From the NCBI RefSeq assembly GCF_008704205.1, contig NZ_VXLC01000001.1, forward strand, positions 1,116,001-1,180,000: a DNA stretch of 64,000 bases. Direction: 5' to 3'. The stretch comes from Nocardia colli. GTDB lineage: Bacteria > Actinomycetota > Actinomycetes > Mycobacteriales > Mycobacteriaceae. The notes under the pieces were generated by a model. It had not been told where the DNA came from. It searched no databases and worked only from the letters and a program-made list of their open reading frames with translations. The number at the start of each line of letters is the position of its first letter. Position 1 is the stretch's first letter. Position numbers and translations under genes: made by a program. This document shows, piece by piece, positions 48,920 through 58,552 of this stretch.

Positions 48920-50935
48920 CTATCGGCGGACGGCCACCAGGGTGAACGGGCCGATATCGGTGGTGGTGAAGTGCGGATCGGTGAACAGATCCTTGGGGAA
49001 GGCGACGGTGTAGCGCTGCACGTTGGGATCGTTCGGGTAGACGTCCTTGGCCAGGCGCAGCGTGTAGGTGTCGCCGCCGTTGCGGAACAGGAAGGCGTCC
49101 GGAGCGCGCCACGGGCTGGCGGCCAGCGCGTCGAGCAGCGCGCCCGAGGTCTTCAGCTTGCTCCAGCCCTCGATGGTCGCGGCCCGGCCGGCGAAGTCGG
49201 CGAGCGGGTTCGCGTAGTGCGAGGTGAGCGCCTGGAAGCCGTAGTAGGGATAGAAGGACAGGAAGCTGGTGTCGGCGGTCAGCACCACGGTGTCCGAGCG
49301 CGGCCGTCCGGTCTGCGCGGTGATGGCCTTGTCCACCTCGCCGTACTGCGCGACCGCGGAGGCCGGGCGCTGGTCCGCACGGATGCCGTTGCCGTCGGTG
49401 TCGGTGTAGGCGGTGGTGATCTCCGGCGCCAGGATGTGCGGGATGTTCTGGGTGAACGCCAGCGCGCCGACGACGGCGACCGCCACGGCCGCGACGCGGA
49501 AGTTGGCCGGCTCGCCCAAGGCCTGATAGACGGCCCAGGCACCCTCGACGAAGCCGAACGCGCCCGCCGCGGCCAGCAGCACCAGCAGGACGGGTTCCAG
49601 CCGGAACGACAGCAGCGTGGTCCCGGCGGCGGTCGCCAGCATCGACAGCAGCGTCCACAGATAGATGGCCACCACGCCGATGCCCAGCGCCTGCGCCCGT
49701 CGCGACGAGGCCGCGCGCACCACCAGCCAGATGACGCCGACCAGGCACAACGCCCCGCGCAGCGAGAACTCCGCCATCGGCAGCGGCAACTCGGACCCGG
49801 ACTCCGGCAGATAGTGGAACGCGGAACCGGACCGCGACGGAACACCGTGGAGCGCCTTCAGCAGAATCGGCAACCACACGATCAGCGCGACCAACGCGGC
49901 GATCGCGGCGATCACCACCAGCCGCGCCAACGGCGCGAACGCCGCCCGCCACGCCGGACCAGCCGGGCCGTCGGCCGTGCGCGCCCGCCGAGGATGACCG
50001 GCCGCGGACCGCTCCCGCACCGCGAGCCCGGCCGCCACCAGCCCGAGCAGCGCGACGGCGAAGGCGGCGAAGGCGGCGTACAGCGTGTAGAACGTCGCGG
50101 CCAGGCCGAGGAACAGTCCGGTGCCGATCACCGCGCCCCAACCGCCGGCGGTGGCCGAGGATTCCTCCGGCCGATGCAGCGCACCCCACGCCAATACCAG
50201 CACCGGCGGCAGCAGGATCACGATCACCGAGCTGTACGCCTCCGGCGCGGCATACGCGACCGTGAGAGCGGTGGTCGACGCGGCGACCGCGATCGCCCAG
50301 TCCGCGCGAATCAGCTTGGACCACAGCACAAGCGAGACCACCGCGGCGACCGCGATCGAGCCGATCGCGTACGGCTTGAACGCCTCCCACCCGTCCATCC
50401 CGAGCACGTTGGCGACCCGTCCGCCGATCCAGAACCATCCGGCCGGATAGAACGGCGGCAGATCCGCGTACGTCATGTCGTGCAGCGCCGCGGAATCGGT
50501 GAGCCGGGTCAGGTATTCGGTACGGAACTCCTGGTCCACCGACACCCCGAACAGGTACAGCTTGGTCGCGGCCAACGGCATGCCGAGGGTGAACGTGACG
50601 AACGTCGAAATGCCCACCCAGGACAGCAGTTTCGCCACCCACGGCCGAGCGAACCACTTTCCCGGCCGCATCCGCGTCAGCGCGATCGCCGCGACCACGA
50701 ACACCGCGGCGACAACCTGCCCGACCGTGGTCAGCGCCCGAGTCACGTTGGAGGAGTTGAACGCCGGCCAGTGCACCAGCGAAAACGCGACGAGCCCCAC
50801 GGCGGTCACCACGATGGCGACGAGCGCAGCGAGCACGGCCTCACCGACACCGGACCCGATGTGCGCGGCCAGCCGAGACCCGCGTCCGCGCACCGGAGCG
50901 GGCGTCGCGCCTTGCTCCTCGATCACGGCCGTCAT
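48920..50935 (-). CDS. aftA: Arabinofuranosyltransferase AftA
   Basis: GT-C membrane enzyme placing the first arabinofuranose on the galactan. The 671-residue protein shares long segments with Rv3792: LGMPLAATKLYLFGVSVDQE, FRTEYLTRLTDSAALHDMTY, LPPFYPAGWFWIGGR, and later LLSMLATAAGTTLLSFRLEP. The Asp-Gln-Glu of VDQEF sits in the loop where GT-C enzymes keep acidic residues. The C-terminal periplasmic part has TVVLTADTSFLSFYPYYGF and RLAKDVYPNDPNVQRYTV. ATG 50935 has CCGGAG upstream; ATG 50980 is an alternative. Terminators on both sides make it a single-gene unit. Confidence 0.96.
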   Translation of the reverse strand: MTAVIEEQGATPAPVRGRGSRLAAHIGSGVGEAVLAALVAIVVTAVGLVAFSLVHWPAFNSSNVTRALTTVGQVVAAVFVVAAIALTRMRPGKWFARPWVAKLLSWVGISTFVTFTLGMPLAATKLYLFGVSVDQEFRTEYLTRLTDSAALHDMTYADLPPFYPAGWFWIGGRVANVLGMDGWEAFKPYAIGSIAVAAVVSLVLWSKLIRADWAIAVAASTTALTVAYAAPEAYSSVIVILLPPVLVLAWGALHRPEESSATAGGWGAVIGTGLFLGLAATFYTLYAAFAAFAVALLGLVAAGLAVRERSAAGHPRRARTADGPAGPAWRAAFAPLARLVVIAAIAALVALIVWLPILLKALHGVPSRSGSAFHYLPESGSELPLPMAEFSLRGALCLVGVIWLVVRAASSRRAQALGIGVVAIYLWTLLSMLATAAGTTLLSFRLEPVLLVLLAAAGAFGFVEGAWAVYQALGEPANFRVAAVAVAVVGALAFTQNIPHILAPEITTAYTDTDGNGIRADQRPASAVAQYGEVDKAITAQTGRPRSDTVVLTADTSFLSFYPYYGFQALTSHYANPLADFAGRAATIEGWSKLKTSGALLDALAASPWRAPDAFLFRNGGDTYTLRLAKDVYPNDPNVQRYTVAFPKDLFTDPHFTTTDIGPFTLVAVRR

Positions 50936-51105
50936 CGACCGGCTCCGGCGACGTGCGAGGGGCACGCCGTGCTGCGGCATTCTCGGCTTACTCGCATGGC
51001 ATCTCCGGGTTCACTCGGGCTGGGCATTCGCACGGACGATCGGCGATCATGCTGCCAGGTCCGGCGGCGGATGTGGCAACGCATGTCGTCGTGGCGAAAC
51101 GAAAA

Positions 51106-51158
51106 AGCCGCACCTCCCGACCCACGCGACAGGTGCGGGGTCGGCTCGAGGTGCGGCT
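51106..51158 (-). terminator. Intrinsic terminator of dprE1-dprE2
   Basis: An 11-bp stem (51106-51116 with 51148-51158) is stacked on an inner 7-bp stem (51117-51123 with 51138-51144) with a 3-nt bulge. On the minus strand it ends in TTTTTC. It follows dprE2 by about 14 nt. Confidence 0.88.
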
Positions 51159-51171
51159 CCGGGGGAGAAAC

Positions 51172-51933
51172 TCAGATGGGGAGCTTGCGGAAGATCGGGC
51201 GCGGAATGTGGCGCAGGATCATCATCACGTAGCGGAACGTACCCGGTGCCCAGATGAGCTCCTTGCCCTTCTGCGCGGCCGAAACCGCCAGCACCGCAAT
51301 GTCTTCCTTGTCGACCGTGAGCGGCGCCTCTTTGACGTGCGCGGAGAACTTGGTGCGCACCATGCCCGGCCGGATCACCAGCACCCGCGGCCCGTGCGGG
51401 CGCAGCGCCTCGCCGAGTCCGAGGAAGAACCCGTCCAAGCCGGCCTTGGTCGAGCCGTAGACGAAGTTGGAGCGGCGGACCCGCTCACCGGCGACCGAGG
51501 ACATGGCGATGATCCGCCCGAAGCCCTGCGCCTTCATCTTCTCGCCGACCAGCACGCCGACGGAAACCGATGCGGTGTAGTTGATTCCGGCGACCTGCAC
51601 GGCCTTGCGCTGGTTCTGCCACAGCTCTTCCGGATCGCCGTCGAGGGCGAACGCGACGATGGCGATATCGATGTCGCCGCCGTCCCAGGCCGCGTCGATC
51701 ACCTTCGGGTGGCCGTCGGTGTCGAGCGCGTCGAAGTCGATCAGGTCGACCTGGCTCGCGCCGGCCGCCGTCATCTGGGCGACGGCCGCTTCGCGCAGCG
51801 GGTCGTTCGGCAGTGCGGCCAGGACGATGCGCGCGGGCCCCTTCTTCAGGTATTCCGCGCAGATCGCCAGGCCGATCTCGGAGGTCCCGCCGAGCAGCAG
51901 GATGGCCTGCGGGTTACCTACGGCATTGATCAC
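51172..51933 (-). CDS. dprE2: Decaprenylphosphoryl-2-keto-erythro-pentose reductase DprE2
   Basis: NADH-dependent SDR reducing the keto intermediate made by DprE1 to decaprenyl-phospho-arabinose. The 253 residues are close to the 254 of M. tuberculosis. Motifs are [35 protein letters not shown] and the catalytic [20 protein letters not shown] with Tyr and Lys. The end [13 protein letters not shown] fits. GTG 51933 overlaps the dprE1 stop as GTGA, so translation is coupled. A terminator follows. Confidence 0.96.
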   Translation of the reverse strand: MINAVGNPQAILLLGGTSEIGLAICAEYLKKGPARIVLAALPNDPLREAAVAQMTAAGASQVDLIDFDALDTDGHPKVIDAAWDGGDIDIAIVAFALDGDPEELWQNQRKAVQVAGINYTASVSVGVLVGEKMKAQGFGRIIAMSSVAGERVRRSNFVYGSTKAGLDGFFLGLGEALRPHGPRVLVIRPGMVRTKFSAHVKEAPLTVDKEDIAVLAVSAAQKGKELIWAPGTFRYVMMILRHIPRPIFRKLPI

Positions 51934-53417
51934 TGCAGCTCCAGCCTTCTCGCCATATCGGACATGAAAACGCCTGTGGGATCGACACTTCGGCGGATCT
52001 TGATCCACTCGTCGATCCGCGGGTACATCTTGTGGAAGGTCTCCGCGGTGGTCCGCGAGTCCTTCGCGGTGTAGAGCCGCCCGCCGAATTCCAGCACCCG
52101 CCGGTCCAGCTCGCTGACCAGCTCGTTGAGCCCCGGCTTGATCGGGAAGTCGACGCAGATGTTCCAGCCCGGCATCGGGAAGCTCAGCGGCGCCGGGTTG
52201 CTCGCGCCGAACAGCTTGAACACGTTGAGCGCCGAGTAGTGCCCCGACCCCTGGATGTCGATGATGATCCGCTTGAACTCCTCGACCGCCTCGGTCGGCA
52301 CCACGAACTGGTACTGCAGGAAGCCGTTGGAACCGTAGCCCCGGTTCCACTCCGCGATCATGTCGAGCGGGTGATAGAACTGGGTCAGGTTCTGCACCTT
52401 GCCGGTGTAGTTGCCGCCCATGGCGTAGTACGCCTCGCCGATGGACCGCAGCGTGAGCTTGTTCATGGTCCAGTTCGGGAAGATGTCCGGCACCGTCATC
52501 AGTTGCGGCGCATCGAATTTCAGCGGCTTGCTGCGCAGGCGCTTGGGCAGTTCGTCGACCTTGGCCAGTCGGCCGCGGGTGATGGTGGCCCGGCCGAGCT
52601 TGGGCAGCGGGCTGATCACGTCGAACCACGCGCTGGAGTAGGTGTAGTTCGCCTCGCTGCCGTCGCTGTGCGCCGCGATCGTCTCGTCCAGCGTGGTGGT
52701 CTTCACGCCGTCGTTGAGGAAGTAGGCCGACTCGGTCGGCGTCATCTCGATGGTCGCGCGCAGGATGATGCCGGTGAGCCCGTTGCCGCCGACGGTCGCC
52801 CAGAACAGCTTGGCGTTGCGCTTCGGGGTGATGTGCTGCACCTGCCCGTCGGCGGTCAGCAGATCGATCGAGCGCACGTGGTTGCCGAAGCTGCCCTCGC
52901 TGTGATGGTTCTTACCGTGGATGTCGGAGGCGATGGCGCCGCCGATGGTCACCTGCCGGGTGCCCGGCAGCACCGGGACCCACAGCCCGAACGGCAGCGC
53001 CGCCTTCATGAGCTGGTCCAGGCTGACGCCGCCGTCCACGTCCACGATCCGCGTATCGCGGTCGATCCGGTGGATGTTGTTCAGCGCCGTCATGTCGATG
53101 ACCAGGCCGCCGGCGTTCTGCGCGTGGTCGCCGTAGGAGCGGCCGAGGCCGCGCGCGATCACGCCACGGCGCAGCTGCGGGGGCTTCGAGTCATTGTCCT
53201 CGGCGACCATGGCCACAGCCTTGGCGATCAGTTCGGGATCACCGGTCGAGAGCACTTCGGATGAGGTTGGTGCGGTGCGACCCCACCCGGTCAACGTGCG
53301 GGTCTGCGTCGGCAATGCGAACGCGTTCCCGGCGTCGGCCCCAGCGTTTGTGACGGTGGTGCCGTTCTCGTTACCGGTCGTCGTGGTGGCGGTCGGAGCT
53401 TTCGTGGACATCGGCAT
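51930..53417 (-). CDS. dprE1: Decaprenylphosphoryl-beta-D-ribose oxidase DprE1
   Basis: FAD oxidase that converts decaprenylphosphoryl-ribose to the 2-keto form, the first half of epimerisation to the arabinose donor. The 495-residue protein has an extra Thr/Asn/Ala-rich N-terminus relative to the 461-residue M. tuberculosis enzyme. The FAD domain includes [16 protein letters not shown] and [20 protein letters not shown]. The substrate domain has [17 protein letters not shown], where Cys421 matches Cys387, the residue covalently hit by benzothiazinones. The C-terminus [20 protein letters not shown] is conserved. ATG 53417 or ATG 53411 is possible. Confidence 0.97.
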   Translation of the reverse strand: MPMSTKAPTATTTTGNENGTTVTNAGADAGNAFALPTQTRTLTGWGRTAPTSSEVLSTGDPELIAKAVAMVAEDNDSKPPQLRRGVIARGLGRSYGDHAQNAGGLVIDMTALNNIHRIDRDTRIVDVDGGVSLDQLMKAALPFGLWVPVLPGTRQVTIGGAIASDIHGKNHHSEGSFGNHVRSIDLLTADGQVQHITPKRNAKLFWATVGGNGLTGIILRATIEMTPTESAYFLNDGVKTTTLDETIAAHSDGSEANYTYSSAWFDVISPLPKLGRATITRGRLAKVDELPKRLRSKPLKFDAPQLMTVPDIFPNWTMNKLTLRSIGEAYYAMGGNYTGKVQNLTQFYHPLDMIAEWNRGYGSNGFLQYQFVVPTEAVEEFKRIIIDIQGSGHYSALNVFKLFGASNPAPLSFPMPGWNICVDFPIKPGLNELVSELDRRVLEFGGRLYTAKDSRTTAETFHKMYPRIDEWIKIRRSVDPTGVFMSDMARRLELQ

Positions 53418-53509
53418 AGAGGCTACAGGTATGACCGGACATCCGGTCGATGTCGCTTACTCCGGAGTAGTGATCTACGTATCGGTTTAGCGCCCGCTAC
53501 GCTCGTCGC

Positions 53510-53965
53510 GTGCATGCCGAACCCCACCTGCCGCTCCCGGCCGAGCTCCCCCTGGTCGACGAGCCGGGCGGTACCGACGTCGACCTGAAGACCCAGATCG
53601 TCCGGTTCACCCTGACCGGCGGCCTGTCGGCGATCGTCGACTTCGGGCTGTACAGCCTGCTGTTCAACCTGCTCGGGCTGCCCCGTGAGGTGGCCAAGTC
53701 GCTCAGCTTCATCGTCGGCACCACGACGGCGTACCTGATCAACCGGCGCTGGACCTTCCAGGCCCCGCCGAGCCGGGCCCGGTTCATCGCCGTGGTGATC
53801 CTCTACGCGGTCACCTTCGCCGTCCAGGTGGGTATCAACGCGGTGCTCTACGAGGCGCTGCCCGACGCCGTCTGGCGTCAGCTGCTGGCCTTCGTGATCG
53901 CGCAGGGCACCGCCACGGTGATCAACTTCGTGGTCCAGCGCCTGGTGATCTTCAAGATCCACTAG
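53510..53965 (+). CDS. GtrA-family membrane protein, Rv3789-like
   Basis: Small four-helix GtrA protein of 151 residues. M. tuberculosis Rv3789 lies beside dprE1 and is linked to arabinogalactan assembly, proposed as a carrier-lipid flippase or scaffold. Helices are QIVRFTLTGGLSAIVDFGLY, LSFIVGTTTAYLINRRWTF, IAVVILYAVTFAVQVGINAV and LLAFVIAQGTATVINFVVQR. The NRRWTF motif is a GtrA hallmark. The GTG start at 53510 is divergent from dprE1 by 92 bp. It is convergent with the next gene across 15 nt. Confidence 0.92.
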   Translation: MHAEPHLPLPAELPLVDEPGGTDVDLKTQIVRFTLTGGLSAIVDFGLYSLLFNLLGLPREVAKSLSFIVGTTTAYLINRRWTFQAPPSRARFIAVVILYAVTFAVQVGINAVLYEALPDAVWRQLLAFVIAQGTATVINFVVQRLVIFKIH

Positions 53966-53980
53966 CCGCCGCGGGCCGGG

Positions 53981-54610
53981 TCAGTGGGGGACCAGTGCTC
54001 CGGATCGGTCGCCGCTCTCGGCCTTGGCGCCGAAGTAGTCGCCGCCCTTGGCGCGGACGTTGTCGGTGCCCCAGTCGCGGCGCTCGCGCTCGGCGGGCAC
54101 CAGGTGCGGGATGTGCTTGCGGCAGTGGATGTAGGCCTCTTCGATGTCGACCACCACCCAGCGTTCGGCGGTGCGGCCCTTGAGGTTCTCCGGGAGGCCG
54201 GGGGTCGACTTGCGCAGGGTGGCGTCCGGGATGATCCGGGCCGAGCCGTTGATGTGCAGGCCGATCAGATCGCGGACGAAATCGATGAGCAGGATCCCGA
54301 CGTGCGGGTTCTCCAGGATGTTGCCCAGGCTGGCCAGCACGCCGTTGCCGCGGTATTCGGGGTACGCAATCGTGCGTTCATCGATGACGTGCAGAAATCC
54401 GGGCTCGCCCGCGCGGAAGCTGGAATCGCATTCGCCGTGCTTGTCCGAGGTGGCGATGAAGGCCATCTCCATCCGGCCGATGAATTCGATCATCGTCGGA
54501 TTCAGCTGCTCCAGCACCTGGTCGTTATAGAAGCGAGCAGCTCTTTCCTGCGTGCCGTACCGCTCCTGTAGCTCGTGCTCGCCGTCGCTGCCGCACTGTG
54601 TACCGGGCAT
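53981..54610 (-). CDS. Pyridoxamine 5'-phosphate oxidase-like FMN protein
   Basis: Predicted flavin-binding split-barrel protein of 209 residues. Core motifs are FIGRMEMAFIATSDKHGECD, YPEYRGNGVLASLGNILENP, HVGILLIDFVRDLIGLHING and the end EAYIHCRKHIPHLVP. Such proteins often reduce or bind F420, heme or flavin; no substrate can be read from the sequence. ATG 54610 has AGAGGG about 8 nt upstream; GTG 54619 is an alternative. It is separated from the molybdenum enzyme gene by 236 bp. Confidence 0.85.
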   Translation of the reverse strand: MPGTQCGSDGEHELQERYGTQERAARFYNDQVLEQLNPTMIEFIGRMEMAFIATSDKHGECDSSFRAGEPGFLHVIDERTIAYPEYRGNGVLASLGNILENPHVGILLIDFVRDLIGLHINGSARIIPDATLRKSTPGLPENLKGRTAERWVVVDIEEAYIHCRKHIPHLVPAERERRDWGTDNVRAKGGDYFGAKAESGDRSGALVPH

Positions 54611-54783
54611 CTTCGCCACCCTCTGGTCGCCGGAATCCGGATCCGCGCGGGTCGACGCTGAGCTCGCGACTAAACCGAAATCCTGTCCATTTTAGTCCGT
54701 TCGGCCTGGCAAAAACTGTGAAACCAACGTTGAGAATGCACCGAATGCGTAGTTAGCGCAAGGGATTCCGGGTTTCGACAACA

Positions 54784-54820
54784 AGCCGACCGGCCGGGAT
54801 GATTACCCGGACGGCCGGCT
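54784..54820 (-). terminator. Hairpin after the molybdopterin oxidoreductase gene
   Basis: A 15-bp stem with two mismatches (54784-54798 with 54806-54820) and a 7-nt loop starts 26 nt downstream of the stop at 54847 on the minus strand. There is no U-run. Confidence 0.6.
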
Positions 54821-54846
54821 CGATCCGCGCGCGGTCGGCGCGTGCC

Positions 54847-57033
54847 TCACGCCGGGTTCAGTGTCACCGGGACGCCGTTGAAGATGGCGTTGCCGGAGGG
54901 CACGTCGACCACCGAATCATCGGTCAGCACATTGGCATTGACGCCGGCGTGCTGCCGGGCGACGGTCTGCGTGCTGTCCGCGTGGCCCCAGCCGTGCGGC
55001 AGGCTCACCACCCCGGGCATGATCGTGTCGGTCGGCTCCAGCGGCACGGTCAGCGTGCCCGCGGCGGACTTCACCACCGCGTGCTCGCCGAGGCCGAGCC
55101 GGGCCACATCGGCCGGATTGATGTGCAGCGTACAGCGATTCGAGCCGCTCACCAGCTGGCCGATGTTGTGCATCCAGCTGTTGTTCGACCGGAGCTGGCG
55201 GCGCCCGATCAGCACCACGTCCGGCGCGAGGTCGGCCAGCCGGGCCCGCATCCTGGACACGTCGTCGAGCAGCGGCTGCGGCGCGAGGTCCACCCGCTTC
55301 GACGCGGTCCGCAGCGCCTCGGGTAGCCGCGGCTGCAACGGGCCGAGGTCGATGCCGTGCGGGTTGTCCAGCAGCACTTGCAGATTCAGTGTTCCGCCGT
55401 TCCACTCGCCGTAGGGGCCGAGGCGCAGCATCAGGTCGAGGCGCTGTTCGGTGGTGTCCAGGCCCACCAATTCGGCGCGCCGCTCGGGCATTCCGGCCTT
55501 CTGCAACGTGCCCGCGATGATCAGCTCGTCCACGCCGGTGAGCGGGTCCACCCCGTCCGCGCTCTCGTGCGGCATGCCGGAGACCGCCGCGGCGAGCCGG
55601 GCCAGCACCCCCGATTCCGAGGGCCGATCGCCGAGCGGGACCAGCGGGCGGGAGTACCGCGCGTAGTTGTGCACCGCGAACTGCAACAGGGCGAAGTCGT
55701 AGTGCGGCGACTGCACCGGCCGCGGCGGCGGCAGGATGACGTCGGCATGCCTGGTGGTCTCGTTGAGGTAGCGATCGACGCTCACCATGAAGTCGAGCTG
55801 GGCGAACGCGGCGTCGAGGCGGGCGCCGCTCGGCGCGGACAGCACCGGGTTCCCGGCGACCGTCACCAGCGCGCGGATCTGCCCCTCGCCGGGGGTGAGG
55901 ATCTCGTCGGCCAGGGTGGCGACCGGCAGTTCGCCCATCGCCTCGGGTAGTTCACGGACCCGGCTGGTCCAGCGCCCGAGCCGGAACGGCCGGCTGCGGG
56001 TGATCCCGCCCGCCGCCGCGCTGGCGAACATGGCGCCGCCGGGACGGTCCAGATTGCCGGTCAACGCGTTGATCGCGTCGACGAGCCACTGGGTGATGGT
56101 GCCGAATTCCGCTGTGCAGGTGCCGATTCTGGCGTAGACCGCCGCGGTCGGCGCGGCGGCGAGTTCGCGGGCCAGCCGAATCACCGTCGCCGCGGGTATC
56201 CCCGTGCGCAGGGCCACCGAGTCCGGGCTGAATGCCGCTGCGGCCGTGCGCAGTTCGTCGAGCCCGTCGACCTCGACCCGGACGTCGGTGAGCTGCTCGG
56301 CGAACAGCGTGTGCACGATGCCGAACAGCAGATACGCGTCGCTGCCCGGCCGGATGAACAGGTGCTCGTCGGCCAGCTTCGCGGTCCGGGTGACCCGCGG
56401 GTCGACCACCACGAACCGGCCGCCCCGGCGCTGCAATGCCTTCAGTCGCCCGGGGAAATCCGGTGCGGTGCACAGCGATCCGTTCGATTCCAGCGGGTTC
56501 GCGCCGAGCATCAGCAGAAAGTCGGTTCGGTCCAGGTCCGGCACCGGCACGGTCAGCGGATCGCCGAACATCAGCCCGCTGGCCACCTGCTTGGGCATCT
56601 GATCGGCGGTGCTGGCGGAGAAAAGGTTCTTGGTGCTCAGTGCACGCAGTAATACGGGCACGTACAGCGCGCCCGCCACGGTGTGTGCGTTCGGATTGCC
56701 CAAATAGGCTGCCGCGGCCTGTTTTCCATGTTCGGCGATGACCGCCGGGAAACGTTCCGCGATGAGATCGAAGGCGTCGTTCCAGGACGCGGTCCGCCAG
56801 GTATCGGTCGCGCGATCGCGAATCATCGGCTCGGTCACCCGATCCGGATCTTCGTCGAGGGTGCCGAAACTCGCCCCCTTGGGGCAGAGGAAGCCCTTGC
56901 TGAACGGATCCGCCTTGTCGCCGCGGACCGAGGTCACGTGGTCGTCGGCATCGAGGGTGATTTCGAGTCCACACACGGCCTCGCACAGCGGGCAGGTGCG
57001 CAACAGGTTGCGGGAATCCGTGATGGGAGCCAT
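54847..57033 (-). CDS. Molybdopterin-dependent oxidoreductase, formate dehydrogenase-like
   Basis: A 728-residue enzyme of the DMSO-reductase superfamily. The N-terminus has a [4Fe-4S] site, CPLCEAVCGLE and later FLCPKG. Molybdopterin domains include GANPLESNGSLCTAPDFPGR, LTGNLDRPGGAMF and, at the C-terminal domain, LVSGSNRCTLHINPADVARL and SLPHGWGHADSTQ. No twin-arginine signal is seen, so it is probably cytosolic. The reaction is not predictable; formate dehydrogenase-like and other functions occur in this family. No separate electron-transfer subunit is adjacent. ATG 57033 gives MAPITDSRNLLRTCPLC. Confidence 0.9.
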   Translation of the reverse strand: MAPITDSRNLLRTCPLCEAVCGLEITLDADDHVTSVRGDKADPFSKGFLCPKGASFGTLDEDPDRVTEPMIRDRATDTWRTASWNDAFDLIAERFPAVIAEHGKQAAAAYLGNPNAHTVAGALYVPVLLRALSTKNLFSASTADQMPKQVASGLMFGDPLTVPVPDLDRTDFLLMLGANPLESNGSLCTAPDFPGRLKALQRRGGRFVVVDPRVTRTAKLADEHLFIRPGSDAYLLFGIVHTLFAEQLTDVRVEVDGLDELRTAAAAFSPDSVALRTGIPAATVIRLARELAAAPTAAVYARIGTCTAEFGTITQWLVDAINALTGNLDRPGGAMFASAAAGGITRSRPFRLGRWTSRVRELPEAMGELPVATLADEILTPGEGQIRALVTVAGNPVLSAPSGARLDAAFAQLDFMVSVDRYLNETTRHADVILPPPRPVQSPHYDFALLQFAVHNYARYSRPLVPLGDRPSESGVLARLAAAVSGMPHESADGVDPLTGVDELIIAGTLQKAGMPERRAELVGLDTTEQRLDLMLRLGPYGEWNGGTLNLQVLLDNPHGIDLGPLQPRLPEALRTASKRVDLAPQPLLDDVSRMRARLADLAPDVVLIGRRQLRSNNSWMHNIGQLVSGSNRCTLHINPADVARLGLGEHAVVKSAAGTLTVPLEPTDTIMPGVVSLPHGWGHADSTQTVARQHAGVNANVLTDDSVVDVPSGNAIFNGVPVTLNPA

Positions 57034-57105
57034 GCCCCATCCTCCCGCGTCGGCGCTGTGCTGAAAAGAGAACGGGCGATTTGCGGTGGACCGCTCAAAA
57101 TAAAA

Positions 57106-57141
57106 CGACCGATACCGTCGGCGTCAGCCGGATATCGGTCG
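57106..57141 (-). terminator. Intrinsic terminator of the gene at 57179
   Basis: CGACCGATA (57106-57114) and TATCGGTCG (57133-57141) form a 9-bp stem. On the minus strand the stem is followed by TTTTATTTTGAG, a classic U-rich tail. Confidence 0.85.
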
Positions 57142-57178
57142 TGGTGGCCGGGCGGAGGGCCCGGCCGTCGTCAACTAC

Positions 57179-57673
57179 TCAGCAGGCGACGCTGGTCAGC
57201 TGCGAGCCCTTGCGGGCGGTCGCGGCGCGGACGGCGGCGCTGATCGCGACGACCGGCGGGACCCAGCGGGCCTCGGCGGGGGCGACGCTCCAGCAGGCCG
57301 AACCGGCCGAGAGCTGGGTGGGCGGCAGCGGGACGCCCGCGCCGTCGGTGTAGACAACGGCACCGGCGGCGGTGAGCGCCTCGAGTGCCATGGCGGCCTT
57401 GCGGACGCCGGTGACCAAGTGGATCTCGCGACGCTCGGCGCCGGGCAGCTCGATGACCGGCCCGGACAGGTTGTTCGCCCGCAGGAAGCGGCGAACTTCG
57501 CCGGCCAGCTCGCCGCTGACCTCGATGGCGGAAAGGTCGTCATCGGTGATCAGGCAGAGACCGTTGGCCGTTTCTGCGACCGTCCATCCGCGCTGGGTGT
57601 AGTCCTGCGCAGCGGCGGTCATTGCGGCCGCCGAGACGGAAGTCGGAAACGTGGTGCGCACTGTTCTCTCCAT
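57179..57673 (-). CDS. Uncharacterised protein, weak Prim-Pol N-terminal-like pattern
   Basis: A 164-residue soluble protein that I do not firmly recognise. The order of AAAQDYTQRGWTVAETANG, VIELPGAERREIHLVTGVRK and the late GAGVPLPPTQLSAGSACWSV recalls the small actinobacterial proteins annotated as bifunctional primase/polymerase N-terminal domains. No DxD or catalytic His motif is evident, so an active primase is not claimed. The start is ATG 57673; GTG 57661 is possible. It has its own terminator. Confidence 0.6.
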   Translation of the reverse strand: MERTVRTTFPTSVSAAAMTAAAQDYTQRGWTVAETANGLCLITDDDLSAIEVSGELAGEVRRFLRANNLSGPVIELPGAERREIHLVTGVRKAAMALEALTAAGAVVYTDGAGVPLPPTQLSAGSACWSVAPAEARWVPPVVAISAAVRAATARKGSQLTSVAC

Positions 57674-57976
57674 TCCCCGGTAGATCTGGGTCCTGCATCT
57701 TCATGGGGCGTATCGGTGCGGGCTGTCCGCAGTGTTACGCGATCTTCAAAACTTCTTCAGGACTGTTGGCTACGTCTCTTTCAGCCGTGCTTGAAAGCAA
57801 ATTGCTATGACGTTGCTCGAACTGTCCAGGACTTGTTGTCCCGCCGCTACTTTCGGCCGCTGACCTGTTCTTTCGCTGTGCCGTTCCGGTGAGACGGCTG
57901 TGGATGATGGGACTCGTGTGGTCGCGGCGAGTTTCTCGGCTGGCTCGGATGTGCGATTACGGGGAGGATTTCGACC
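57674..57976. other. Divergent intergenic region without recognisable genes
   Basis: About 300 bp between the gene starting at 57673 and the DUF4282 gene at 57977. No gene, strong hairpin or clear operator was seen. GGGGAGGA before 57977 is the ribosome site of the DUF4282 gene. Confidence 0.4.
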
Positions 57977-58552
57977 ATGAGTGATGAGTCCAACGGCACC
58001 GGCAGGGGAAGTGAGCTGCCGAACCCGGAGGAGTACGAAGCCGAATCGCGGTGGATCACTTGGAAGGAATCGGCCGCGCGCCGATTCTCCCGGACCGCCG
58101 CCGTCGCCGAGGAACCGCCGCCGGAGCCGTTCGAGAGCCCGCGCGCGTTCGGTCAGTGGAGCGTCGAGGCGGCGCGCGGTCTGCTCGATGTGCAGTTCCG
58201 CCGCACCGCGACCCGCACGCTGCTGCCGCTGGTCTACATCCTCGGGCTGGTGTTCGCCTTCGCGGTGCCGATCGCGCTGACCGTGTCCATGTGGCGGGTC
58301 TCGGCGGTGCTGGGGGTGCTCGCGGCGCTGATCGGGGTGCCGCTCGGGCTGACCATCGCGGCCGCGGTGCGGCTGATCCTGGAATTCCTGGCCAACGCCT
58401 CGCGCCTGGCGACCCGGATGGAGCACATCAGCGAGCTGGCCGACGATCTGTTCCAGGCGTTGTCCGATGTCGCGGAGCCGGTCAACCAGCTCTCCGAAGA
58501 CGTTCGCGCGGTGCAGTTCTGGCGCTTCCGCAAGGGCGGCTCGCGCAGGTAG
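57977..58552 (+). CDS. DUF4282 membrane protein
   Basis: A 191-residue protein with an acidic Pro-rich N-terminal half and a DUF4282 domain. The domain begins LLDVQFRRTATRTLLPLVY and includes helices LGLVFAFAVPIALTVSM and LGVLAALIGVPLGLTIAAAV, then VRLILEFLANASRLATRMEH. A C-terminal coiled stretch (HISELADDLFQALSDVAEPV) follows. DUF4282 proteins are widespread in actinobacteria without a known role. ATG 57977 follows GGGGAGGATTTCGACC. No operon partner is obvious. Confidence 0.85.
   Translation: MSDESNGTGRGSELPNPEEYEAESRWITWKESAARRFSRTAAVAEEPPPEPFESPRAFGQWSVEAARGLLDVQFRRTATRTLLPLVYILGLVFAFAVPIALTVSMWRVSAVLGVLAALIGVPLGLTIAAAVRLILEFLANASRLATRMEHISELADDLFQALSDVAEPVNQLSEDVRAVQFWRFRKGGSRR

Noticed and set aside
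51934..52629. Long upstream extension of dprE2
   Set aside because: It overlaps dprE1 in another frame and is unlike any SDR; the GTG at 51933 gives the family length.
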